Origin: an uncultured Clostridia bacterium
GTDB taxonomy: Bacteria > Bacillota > Clostridia > Christensenellales > QALW01
Assembly (NCBI GenBank): GCA_934465535.1
Contig: CAKSKV010000002.1
Span: 1-64,000 of the forward strand
DNA length: 64,000 bases
Direction: 5' to 3'
In this document: positions 23,488 to 32,064 of the stretch, in pieces
Position numbering within the stretch: the stretch's first letter is position 1
How the letters are laid out: each line of letters opens with the position of its first letter
Made by a program: the position numbers and the translations under genes
Notes under the pieces: generated by a model
Database searches by the model: none
The model's input: only the letters and a program-made list of their open reading frames with translations
Told to the model about the DNA's origin: nothing

Positions 23488-24402
23488 ATGAAGATAAACT
23501 GGTATCCCGGACATATGGCCTCCGCAAAGCGTATGCTGTGCGAAAACCTGCGTCTTATAGATATAGCCGTGCTTATGCTGGACGCCCGTATTCCGTACAG
23601 CTCCCGCAACCCCGACCTTGACCGTCTGCTTGAAAACAAGCAGGTGCTTACGGTGCTTAATAAGGCGGACCTTGCCGACCCGGCGCTTACAAAGGAATGG
23701 GTGGAGGAATTCCGCTCCAAGGGGCACGAGGTAATGGCCGTATGCGGCCGCAGCGTACGCAGGGCGGATATTCTGGCCGCCCTTGAAAGGCTTGCACGCC
23801 CCGCAGTGGAAAAGGCGCGCGCCCGCGGCATGAACAAAACCGTGCGTGTGCTGTGTGCGGGAGTGCCCAATGTAGGAAAATCCACGCTGATAAACACCCT
23901 TGCGGGGTCGGCACGCGCCCGCACCGGCGACCGCGCCGGCGTTACAAGAGGCAAGCAGTGGATAAGAATAAATGACCATCTTGAGCTGCTGGATTCCCCC
24001 GGTCTGCTTTGGCCGAGGCTGGACAATCAAACGGCGGCGGCGCGCCTTGCCATAACCGGCGCGATAAACGATGAGATCCTTGATAAAGAGGAGCTGGCGC
24101 TGGAGCTTGTAAAGCAGATAAGCGCCGCCTACCCGGAAAACCTTGCCGCACGCTACGGCGTGGCCGTATCCGATGCGCCGCTTGAAACCTATGAGAGCAT
24201 ATGCCTTGCCCGCGGCCTGCTGTTAAAGGGCGGTCAGCCCGATTTTCTCCGGGGAGCCGTTATGCTTATTGACGAATACCGCAGCGGCAAAATAGGGCGC
24301 ATGACGCTGGATGTACCCTTTGCCCGCCTTTCCGGCGATGCCGCCTCCTGCGGCAAAGCGGCCGGGGAGGAAGAAGGCATTTCGGCGCACGGGGAGGAAT
24401 AG
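23488..24402 (+). CDS. rbgA: Ribosome biogenesis GTPase RbgA (YlqF)
   Basis: 304 residues with circularly permuted GTPase motifs: G4 NKAD near 57-60, then G1 GVPNVGKSTL near 128-137, then G3 DSPG near 170-173. The N-terminus INWYPGHMASAKR is the RbgA/YlqF hallmark. The protein promotes late assembly of the 50S subunit in the cytoplasm. The C-terminal ~30 residues after the ANTAR-like domain are non-conserved. The gene is followed after 3 bases by the RNase HII-YraN gene, whose ribosome site lies inside the rbgA 3' end; rbgA-rnhB order is standard in Bacillota. Confidence 0.95.
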   Translation: MKINWYPGHMASAKRMLCENLRLIDIAVLMLDARIPYSSRNPDLDRLLENKQVLTVLNKADLADPALTKEWVEEFRSKGHEVMAVCGRSVRRADILAALERLARPAVEKARARGMNKTVRVLCAGVPNVGKSTLINTLAGSARARTGDRAGVTRGKQWIRINDHLELLDSPGLLWPRLDNQTAAARLAITGAINDEILDKEELALELVKQISAAYPENLAARYGVAVSDAPLETYESICLARGLLLKGGQPDFLRGAVMLIDEYRSGKIGRMTLDVPFARLSGDAASCGKAAGEEEGISAHGEE

Positions 24403-24405
24403 AGT

Positions 24406-25377
24406 TTGGCTCAGGATAAAAAGGATATGCTGCACTACGAGCATATACTAAAGGCGCAGGGGTACGGATATATAGCCGGCGTGGACGAAGCCGGCAGAGG
24501 CCCTCTTGCCGGCCCGGTTGTAGCCGCTGCCGTAATACTTGACCCGGAAAATGTGCCCCAAGATGCGGACGACTCAAAAAAGCTGTCCGCCTCAAAGCGC
24601 GAAAGGCTCTATGATGAGATAATGCAGCGCGCTCTCAGCGTAAGCGTGGCCGTTACCGGGCCTGAGCGCATAGATCAGATAAATATTCTGCGGGCGACGC
24701 TGGAAACCATGAACAACGCAATAAGCGGCCTTGAAATTACCCCGGATTACATACTGGTGGACGGAAATGTTCTGCCTCCGGGGCACAAAAACGCCGCGGC
24801 AATAGTAAAGGGGGACGCCTCAAGCTCCTCCATAGCCTGCGCCAGCATAATAGCCAAGGTTACAAGGGACCGCCTTATGACAGAGCTTGCGGAAAAATAT
24901 CCGCAATACGGCTTTGAAAAGCACAAGGGCTACGGCACACGCGACCACATGCAGGCCATCGCCGAGCACGGGCTGTGCCCCATACACAGAAAAAGCTTCT
25001 GCACCAGGCTGCGCACCCCCGGCAACGAAACCTCCCCAGTATCCATGCGCAGAATAGGCGATAAGGGCGAGGAGCTTGCCGCAGCGCATATAGAGGGGTT
25101 GGGCATGGAAATACTTCAGCGCAATTTCAGCTGCCGCCTTGGCGAAATAGACATTGTAGCAAAAAGCGGAGACACGCTTGTGTTTATAGAGGTCAAAAGC
25201 GCCGCAAACGAAAGATTCGGCCCCGCCGAATCCCATGTTACCCTTTCCAAGCGCAAAAAGCTGCGCCGCGCGGCCGAATGCTATATGAAGCTGCACGGCA
25301 TTACCGATACTCCCGTCCGTTTTGACTGCGCTGCCATAAACCGCGGCGTTATCACCTATATAAAAGACGCCTTCTGA
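24406..25377 (+). CDS. rnhB: RNase HII fused to YraN-family nuclease-like domain
   Basis: 323 residues from a TTG start at 24406, chosen because GGGGAGGA lies 7 bases upstream; an ATG at 24427 would leave the HII fold intact but lacks such a site. Residues 1-205 are RNase HII with carboxylates Asp27 and Glu28 (VDEAGRG), Asp119 (LVDGN) and Asp137 (VKGDASS), spaced as in the family. Residues ~215-323 are a complete YraN (UPF0102) domain: GDKGEELAAAHIE, NFSCRLGEIDIV and FIEVKSA, with the E/D...ExK metal-site pattern of the PD-(D/E)xK fold. The former cleaves RNA in RNA-DNA hybrids; the latter is of unknown function. In relatives the two are adjacent genes; here they are one reading frame. Confidence 0.93.
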   Translation: MAQDKKDMLHYEHILKAQGYGYIAGVDEAGRGPLAGPVVAAAVILDPENVPQDADDSKKLSASKRERLYDEIMQRALSVSVAVTGPERIDQINILRATLETMNNAISGLEITPDYILVDGNVLPPGHKNAAAIVKGDASSSSIACASIIAKVTRDRLMTELAEKYPQYGFEKHKGYGTRDHMQAIAEHGLCPIHRKSFCTRLRTPGNETSPVSMRRIGDKGEELAAAHIEGLGMEILQRNFSCRLGEIDIVAKSGDTLVFIEVKSAANERFGPAESHVTLSKRKKLRRAAECYMKLHGITDTPVRFDCAAINRGVITYIKDAF

Positions 25378-25475
25378 CGCTTTGCCGCAAACCCCTATAG
25401 AATTCTTTGGCAAAAGCGCCGTATTCCGTTCGCGATCCCATGCAGGATCCGGGCTTATAACCGAAAGGAACAAAC

Positions 25476-28400
25476 ATGAAAAAACATTCACCGCGATTTA
25501 TCGCCCTGCTGCTTTTATGCCTTATGCTCCTTATGTTTGCGGGCTGCTCCGGCAGCACCAAAAAGGGGGACAACTGCCTTACAAACCCCGCCTTTTCCTC
25601 CTGTGAGGGTACAAAGGCGGACGGCTGGTATTTTGATTCCTACCGCAATGCGGAAGATGCCGTTTCCTTTGTGAAAAACGAGGGGCCGGACGGAGAAAAC
25701 GCGCTGCGGCTGACCCTTACGGAGCAAAACGATGCCCGGCTTGTACAGGAGGTGAAGTGCAAGCGCAGCACCCTGTACCGCTTTTCCGTGCTTTGCCGCA
25801 CCGAAAACATAGGAACGGATGCCTCGGCTGTGGGCGCAAACATATCGGTTATAGGTGTTTTTACCCATTCTCAGGCTTTGAGCGGCGATAACGGCTGGAC
25901 CCAGCTTGATTTTTACGGCCGCACCGCCGCAAACCAGACCACCCTTACCGTGGCTTTGCGCATAGGCTTTTACAGCGGCGAAAACAGCGGCACGGCATGG
26001 TTTACAAATGCCTCCATGACGGAGATAGATGCCTCGGCACTTCCCGAGGGCGTTACCGCCGCCAGCCTTGAAAACCGGCTTAACACCTCTTCGGACTCGG
26101 ACAAGACCGACGATAAAAATAAGGAAAACTCGCAAAAAAGCACCTCAATAATTATTACCGGCGCCGTTTTCTCTTTGGCGCTGCTTGCCGCCTATGCTCT
26201 TATACGCCGCTTCGGCACCCCGGAGGGCACGATACGCACCTGCGTGCTTGTGCTGCTTGCAGCCGCAGGGCTTATAATACGCATAGTTCACGCCATGGAT
26301 TACCGCGGCTTCAATGTGGATATGAACTGCTTTACGGCATGGGGCTCACGGATGCTGGCAAACGGACCCTTCCGCTTTTATTCCACGGATTATTTCTGCG
26401 ATTATCCGCCGCTTTACATGCTTATTCTCGCCCTTCCCAGCGCAATAATCAACCTTGCGGGCTTAAGCACATCCTCTGCTGGGGCATGGCTGCTGCTTAA
26501 ATCCCCCGCAATAATCTGCGACATTCTGATAGCCGTTGTGCTCTATTGCATATGCAAACGGAAGTATCCCAAATATGCCCTTTTTGCTGCCGGCGCATAT
26601 CTCTTTAACCCCGCCGTTATAGTGGACAGCGCCTCCTGGGGGCAGGCGGATTCCGTTTTGATGCTGTTTATGCTGCTGGCCGTATACTATATGATAAAAA
26701 AGAAGCTGTGGCTTTCCGTTATATGGTATGCCTTGGGTCTGCTTGCAAAGCCGCAGGCGCTTATGCTGGCCCCCGTTATGCTGGTGGGCGCAATAACCCT
26801 TTGTGTGCGCTCCCTTAAGGGCAAGCTGGCGCCCGATATGAAAACCAGCCGCCGCACCGCGCTGCATTTTCTCTATTCTATGCTGGGGATACTGGCGGGC
26901 TTTGTGCTTATAAGCATAGCCATGCGCTCCGACCAGCCCTGGTACTGGCTGTTTACAAAATACTTCGGCACCATGGGCTCCTATCAGTACGCCACCCTTT
27001 CCGCCTTCAACCTTATGGGCCTGCTTGGCGGACAATGGGCAAAGGATACCACGCCCGTGCTGGGCGCTCTATCTTACCGCGTGCTGGGCTTTGCCCTGCT
27101 TGCCGTTGTGTTTGCGGTGTTTGCACTGCTGTATTACTGGCGCAAGCAACCCAAAAACCGCTCACTGTTCCTGCTTGGAGCATGGCTTACGGCGGCAATA
27201 TTCGTGCTTGCGCCCTATATGCACGAGCGGTATCTCTACCCCGTGCTGGCGCTTTTGCCCGCCGCCTTTATAGTATACGGCGACCGCCGGATAATAAATG
27301 TGCTGGCGGCCTTCAGCTTTACTTCATATGTAAATGCGGCGCAGGTGCTGTATCTGCACTGTGAACCCAATGACACAAACGGCTTAAGCTATTTTGCCGC
27401 AGGCGACCCGCTTTTCCTTGCGGGCTGCGCGCTTAATGTGCTTATATTTATCTACTTCACCTATGTTGTTTTCTCCATCCGCTTAAAAGGCCCGGCAACC
27501 GATCCCGCGCTCAGCACGCCGAGCCGTCCTGCCTGCGGACGGGGCTCCGTTTCCGCCGTTACTCTTGAGCTGCTGGCTTGCGTTGAATCAGGCGCCGAAT
27601 CAAATAATGAGGCGGCTCCCGATGCGGAAGGTGACGCTGACGATGAAAACCAAAGCCCGGACGCAGACGACGGCTCCGACGGCTCCGACAGCCCCGACGG
27701 CTCCGACAGCCCCGACAGTGATGATAATTCCGATAATTCCGATAATTCCCAAAGCAGCCCCGAGGAGGCAGAAATGAACCCGGCAGATAAAAAGGCCGAG
27801 GGCGGCGCGTCCGCCTCGTGCAAAAGCAGAAAAAGCACAAAAAAAGCCGCAGCTGCACCCGGAAAGAAGCGTTTTCTTACCCCGCGCGACTGGCTGATTA
27901 TGCTGGGCGTAACCGTTGTTTACGCCGTTATCACCCTTGTGAACCTCGGCTCCGTCAACACGCCGGAAAACTACTGGGCGCCGAAAAACGGCGACAGCAT
28001 AACCGCGGATTTCGGAAGTGCCACCCATCTTCAGCGGTTTTATGTAAACAACAGCATCTGCGACAGCTCCTATTATCAGGGAAAGACCACCTATAACGGC
28101 ACCCTGAAAATAGAATACTCCCTTGACGGCGAGAACTGGTCCGTGCTGGAAACATACCGCTTCGGCAACGGCGATATGTACCGCTGGAACCGCGATTTCA
28201 ACAAAAGCTATGATGTAACCGCCCGGTATGTGCGCGTAAGCGCCGCTTTTCCCGGCATGCGCATAAATGAGATGACCTTCTTTGCCGATGAGGATGCAAA
28301 AAACGCCATAGAAATAGTATCCGCAGCGGTAAACGGCGAAGCTCTTGACGCCGCCGCGCTTGCCGCCCACACGGGGCACGATGCCTTTGCCCTGTTTGAC

Positions 28401-29831
28401 GAACAGCGCACCGCCGTAAGCAAGCCCAGCTATTACACCGGAATGTACTTTGACGAGATATATCATGCCCGCACCGCTTATGAGATGATAAACGGCTGGC
28501 GCATATACGAATGGACGCATCCGCCGCTGGGCAAGGCGATAATGTCGCTGGGAATACGCATCTTCGGCATGAATCCCTTCGGCTGGCGCTTTATGGGCAA
28601 CCTTGCCGGCATACTCATGCTGCCCGCAATGTACTGCCTTGGCAAGCTCATGTTCAAAAAAACTCCGTGGGCAACGGCTCTTATGCTGCTTATGACCCTT
28701 GACGGCATGCATTTTGTGCAGACCCGTCTTGCCACCGTGGATTCCTATGCCGTGCTGTTTATAATACTTATGTACACCTTTATGTATAAGTACTGCACCA
28801 TGAGCTGGAACAAAACCTCCCTTGTGCGCACGCTTGTGCCTTTGGGGCTTTGCGGAATAAGCTTCGGACTGGGCATTGCCTGCAAGTGGATAGGCGCCTA
28901 TGCGGGAGTGGGGCTTGCCGCCATATTCTTCTTTACCATGTATAAGCGCACCCGCGAATACATCGCCGCCGTGCGCGATAAAAACGACCCCTCATTAAGC
29001 AATAAGCAGCGCAGCCTTTTAAGCGGCGTATGCTCGGTGTACCGTAAAAATCTGCTGCTTACGCTGCTGTTCTGCATAGGCTTCTTTATAATAATACCCG
29101 CGGCAATATACTGCGCAAGCTACGGCGCATATTTTGACGCCCCCGGCAACAAGGGCTCCGCTCTTAACACCATATGGCAGAACCAGAAGGACATGCTTTC
29201 CTATCACGAGGGGATAACTACGGACACCAACTACTGGCAGTCCAAATGGTACACCTGGCCCATCATGTGGCACCCCTACTGGTTCTATCAGGCAAAGGAG
29301 CTTACGGGGGATGCCATGGGCACCATTTCCTGCATGGGCAACCCGCTTATCTGGTGGTTCGGGCTTGTAAGCACCATAGGCTGCGCCGTTATGCTTGTTC
29401 AGAAGCTCATTGTGCGCCGGCGCACCGCCGACCCCGCGCTGCGTGTACGCCAAAGCCGCGATATAACCCTTCTGGCCTTCACGCTTACCGGCTTTGCCGC
29501 AAATTACGGGGCATGGGCGTTTATTCCCCGCTCCACCTTTATATATCATTATTTTGCGTCGCTGCCCTTTATAATGATATTCTCCGTGTATGTGCTGCGG
29601 CAGTTCTATGCAAAAACCTGCACCCTCGGGCGCGACAGACTGCGCTCCCGCAGGCTTGCAGCAGGCGCGGTTATCGGCTTCTTTGCCGTATGCCTTATAA
29701 TTGCCTGCATGTTCTACCCGCTTTGGAGCGGCGTGGAAACCAGCAAGCACTATGTTTCCTCCTTCCTTTGGTGGCTGCCCTCCTTCAGCCACAACGGAAT
29801 AGGGCAGGGCTGGCATTTCTATAACAACTGA
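25476..29831 (+). CDS. Giant membrane protein: GT-C glycosyltransferase fused to PMT-type (GT39) glycosyltransferase
   Basis: 1451 residues. In order: lipoprotein-type signal (MFAGC, Cys24); a beta-rich carbohydrate-binding-like domain (~30-185); a multi-helix GT-C region (~225-670) with an Asp motif NVDMNCF near 280; an Asp/Ser-rich repeat linker (~708-766); a helix (~797-815); a discoidin-like domain (~830-925) rich in aromatic and beta residues; then a PMT/GT39 catalytic region with FDEIYHARTAY near 990 and WTHPPLGK near 1012, and many helices to the end. GT-C enzymes transfer sugars from polyprenyl-phosphate donors outside the membrane. An in-frame ATG at 27774 (residue 767) has a strong GAGGAGG site 5 bases upstream, so the second half may also be made separately. 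GtrA follows. Confidence 0.85.
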   Translation: MKKHSPRFIALLLLCLMLLMFAGCSGSTKKGDNCLTNPAFSSCEGTKADGWYFDSYRNAEDAVSFVKNEGPDGENALRLTLTEQNDARLVQEVKCKRSTLYRFSVLCRTENIGTDASAVGANISVIGVFTHSQALSGDNGWTQLDFYGRTAANQTTLTVALRIGFYSGENSGTAWFTNASMTEIDASALPEGVTAASLENRLNTSSDSDKTDDKNKENSQKSTSIIITGAVFSLALLAAYALIRRFGTPEGTIRTCVLVLLAAAGLIIRIVHAMDYRGFNVDMNCFTAWGSRMLANGPFRFYSTDYFCDYPPLYMLILALPSAIINLAGLSTSSAGAWLLLKSPAIICDILIAVVLYCICKRKYPKYALFAAGAYLFNPAVIVDSASWGQADSVLMLFMLLAVYYMIKKKLWLSVIWYALGLLAKPQALMLAPVMLVGAITLCVRSLKGKLAPDMKTSRRTALHFLYSMLGILAGFVLISIAMRSDQPWYWLFTKYFGTMGSYQYATLSAFNLMGLLGGQWAKDTTPVLGALSYRVLGFALLAVVFAVFALLYYWRKQPKNRSLFLLGAWLTAAIFVLAPYMHERYLYPVLALLPAAFIVYGDRRIINVLAAFSFTSYVNAAQVLYLHCEPNDTNGLSYFAAGDPLFLAGCALNVLIFIYFTYVVFSIRLKGPATDPALSTPSRPACGRGSVSAVTLELLACVESGAESNNEAAPDAEGDADDENQSPDADDGSDGSDSPDGSDSPDSDDNSDNSDNSQSSPEEAEMNPADKKAEGGASASCKSRKSTKKAAAAPGKKRFLTPRDWLIMLGVTVVYAVITLVNLGSVNTPENYWAPKNGDSITADFGSATHLQRFYVNNSICDSSYYQGKTTYNGTLKIEYSLDGENWSVLETYRFGNGDMYRWNRDFNKSYDVTARYVRVSAAFPGMRINEMTFFADEDAKNAIEIVSAAVNGEALDAAALAAHTGHDAFALFDEQRTAVSKPSYYTGMYFDEIYHARTAYEMINGWRIYEWTHPPLGKAIMSLGIRIFGMNPFGWRFMGNLAGILMLPAMYCLGKLMFKKTPWATALMLLMTLDGMHFVQTRLATVDSYAVLFIILMYTFMYKYCTMSWNKTSLVRTLVPLGLCGISFGLGIACKWIGAYAGVGLAAIFFFTMYKRTREYIAAVRDKNDPSLSNKQRSLLSGVCSVYRKNLLLTLLFCIGFFIIIPAAIYCASYGAYFDAPGNKGSALNTIWQNQKDMLSYHEGITTDTNYWQSKWYTWPIMWHPYWFYQAKELTGDAMGTISCMGNPLIWWFGLVSTIGCAVMLVQKLIVRRRTADPALRVRQSRDITLLAFTLTGFAANYGAWAFIPRSTFIYHYFASLPFIMIFSVYVLRQFYAKTCTLGRDRLRSRRLAAGAVIGFFAVCLIIACMFYPLWSGVETSKHYVSSFLWWLPSFSHNGIGQGWHFYNN
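27762..27776 (+). promoter_or_regulatory. Internal ribosome binding site and start in the GT fusion gene
   Basis: GAGGAGG (27762-27768), 5-base spacing, ATG (27774-27776), in frame with the long gene at residue 767, directly after the repetitive linker and before the PMT-type half. Site strength and position suggest it is the original start of a formerly separate gene. Confidence 0.55.
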
Positions 29832-29965
29832 CGGCTCTGCTTAAAGCCCGGCCTTTGCCGCGCCGTTTTGCCTTTTCGCACTTTTACACATTTGCATGAC
29901 GGCATATGCAGGGCGCAAAAAGGCAGATACAAAAGCAATTCTTACGCATAAAGGATATTTTCAAA

Positions 29966-30424
29966 ATGAAATTTATCGACCGTATAACCGAGTTTCTTGC
30001 CCGTAAAATAGGGCAGGATAAAGCAGCTTCCCTTGTGCAGCTTGCCTGCTTCTGCGTGGTGGGCGGCATAAACACTTTAGTGGATATGGGCATTTTCAGC
30101 CTGATATATTATGTATTTCTGGGCGGAAACGAAGCGCTGTATGCCCTTCCCTTTGCCGCGGGCTATCTGTGCGGCGTGGCTTGCAGCTTTGTGCTGAACA
30201 AGCTTTTTACCTTCCGCGATAAAGGCAGCGCAAAGCGTCAGTGGCTGCCCTTTCTGCTTATAAACCTTGTGACCCTCGGGATAGGTCAGGGCGCAATGGC
30301 GCTTTTGCGCCTTGCCGGCATAACCGGGGTTTTGGCAAAGCTGATAACCGTGCCGGTTACCCTTGTAATAAATTTTCTCGGTTCCCGCCTTATAGTGTTC
30401 CGGCGCGAAAAAAAGGATGTCTGA
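29966..30424 (+). CDS. GtrA family membrane protein
   Basis: 152 residues from the ATG at 29966 (AAGGA upstream). Four membrane helices with the GtrA signature: QLACFCVVGGINTLVDMGIF near 26-45, GYLCGVACSFVLNKLFTF near 70-87 and a final NFLGSRLIVFR. GtrA-like proteins are thought to move undecaprenyl-phosphate-linked sugars across the membrane. The gene follows the double GT-C gene by 134 bases and precedes yifB, so I infer that it supplies lipid-linked sugar to that enzyme. No signal beyond family resemblance shows the substrate. Confidence 0.9.
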   Translation: MKFIDRITEFLARKIGQDKAASLVQLACFCVVGGINTLVDMGIFSLIYYVFLGGNEALYALPFAAGYLCGVACSFVLNKLFTFRDKGSAKRQWLPFLLINLVTLGIGQGAMALLRLAGITGVLAKLITVPVTLVINFLGSRLIVFRREKKDV

Positions 30425-30531
30425 GAGGCTTTGATAAAAGCAAAGAAAGCCTTTTGCACCGTCAACCGGGCGGCAGCGCCCTGCATACCGGCAATACTGC
30501 GGGAAATATGATATAAAGGAGCAACATAACC

Positions 30532-32064
30532 ATGCTGTCAAAAGTGCTTTCCTACGCCCTGTCCGGCGTAGACGGCTTCCCGGTAACCGTGGAAACCTTT
30601 GTATCTGCGGGGCTGTTTTCCTACGACACCGTCGGGCTGCCCGACACCGCCGTAAAGGAATCCCGCGAGCGCGTGCGCTCGGCAATAAAAAACAGCGGCT
30701 TTGAAATGCCCAATAACCGCATAACGGTAAATCTGGCCCCGGCCGACCTTAAAAAGGAAGGCTCCGTATATGACCTGCCCATTGCCGTATCCCTTTTGGC
30801 AGCAAGCGGCCAGTTGTTTTCCCCCGCGCTTAATAATACCGTCTTTATAGGCGAGCTTTCCTTAAGCGGTGAAATACGCCCGGTGACCGGAGTTATGCCC
30901 ATGATAATCTCCGCGCTTAAGGACGGCTTTCACCGCGCCGTTATACCTGCGGGCAACGCCGCAGAGGTGCGCTGCATTGAGGGCATAGAATGTTACTGCC
31001 CGCAGGATCTCTACCAGCTTGTACGCTTTCTTCAGGGCGAGGAGGAGCTGAGGCCCGTGGAATGCGTATCGTGGGAAAGCATATCCGGGCAGTCCGCGCT
31101 TTACACCGATTTTTCCCAGATAAAGGGGCAGCATGCCGCCAAGCGCGCCATGGAAATTGCCGCCGCAGGCAGCCATAATCTGCTTATGCTGGGCCCTCCC
31201 GGCTCCGGCAAAACCATGCTTGCGCGCGCTTTGCCCTCCATTTTGCCGCAGCTTACCTTTGAAGAGGCCATGGAGGTAACCAAGATACACTCCATAGCCG
31301 GCTGTCTTGACCCTGCGCGCGGAATAGTGGATGTGCGCCCTTTCCGCTCCCCCCACCATACCGCCTCCGCCCCCGCGCTTACCGGCGGCGGGGCAAAGGC
31401 GCGTCCCGGCGAGGTAAGCCTTGCCCACAACGGAGTGCTGTTTCTTGACGAATTTCCGGAGTACTCCCGCGTTGCGCTGGAGGCGCTGCGCCAGCCCCTT
31501 GAGGACGGCGTGGTAACGGTATCCCGCGTAAGCAATACCGTAACCTATCCCGCACGCTTTATGCTTATAGCCTCCATGAACCCCTGCCCATGCGGTTATT
31601 ACGGCAGCAAGATAAAGCAATGCAAATGCTCTCCGGCGCAGATACAGCGATATCTGGGACGGGTTTCCGGCCCGCTTGTGGACCGCATAGACCTTCAGAT
31701 AGAAACCGATGCCGTGCCCTACGATTCCCTGCGCGGACAGGGCAGCCCGGAGGAAAGCTCCGCAGAGGTGCGCCAGCGCGTACAGCAGGCGCGGCTTATA
31801 CAGCAAAAGCGCTTTGAGGGCACCGGCATATTTGCAAACGCCCACATGAGCGCACGGGATATCAACCGCTTCTGCCGCCTTTCACCCGATGCGGATTCCC
31901 TGCTTAAAAGCGCGTTTGACAGCCTTAAAATGAGCGCGCGCGCCTATTCCCGAATACTCAAGATAGCCCGCACCGTTGCCGACCTTGCTCAAAGCGAGGA
32001 TATAACCGCAGAGCACATAGCCGAAGCCATACGATACAGGTCCTTGGACAGAAAGTACTGGTGA
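30532..32064 (+). CDS. yifB: YifB/ComM family Mg-chelatase-like AAA ATPase
   Basis: 510 residues. An N-terminal Lon-protease-like (catalytically dead) domain (~1-170: DTVGLPDTAVKESRERVRSA) is followed by AAA+ Walker A GPPGSGKT (221-228), HNGVLFLDEFPE near 303-314 and a cysteine cluster NPCPCGYYG near 350-370. ComM-type proteins are hexameric helicases that promote branch migration in natural transformation; the link to the next gene dprA fits this. The stop overlaps the GTG start of dprA (GTGA). The length is the family norm. Confidence 0.94.
   Translation: MLSKVLSYALSGVDGFPVTVETFVSAGLFSYDTVGLPDTAVKESRERVRSAIKNSGFEMPNNRITVNLAPADLKKEGSVYDLPIAVSLLAASGQLFSPALNNTVFIGELSLSGEIRPVTGVMPMIISALKDGFHRAVIPAGNAAEVRCIEGIECYCPQDLYQLVRFLQGEEELRPVECVSWESISGQSALYTDFSQIKGQHAAKRAMEIAAAGSHNLLMLGPPGSGKTMLARALPSILPQLTFEEAMEVTKIHSIAGCLDPARGIVDVRPFRSPHHTASAPALTGGGAKARPGEVSLAHNGVLFLDEFPEYSRVALEALRQPLEDGVVTVSRVSNTVTYPARFMLIASMNPCPCGYYGSKIKQCKCSPAQIQRYLGRVSGPLVDRIDLQIETDAVPYDSLRGQGSPEESSAEVRQRVQQARLIQQKRFEGTGIFANAHMSARDINRFCRLSPDADSLLKSAFDSLKMSARAYSRILKIARTVADLAQSEDITAEHIAEAIRYRSLDRKYW

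Noticed and set aside
27600..28712. Long minus-strand frame opposite the GT gene
   Set aside because: Shadow of the GC-rich plus-strand gene: low-complexity AVGAVGA translation, no ribosome site, no family.
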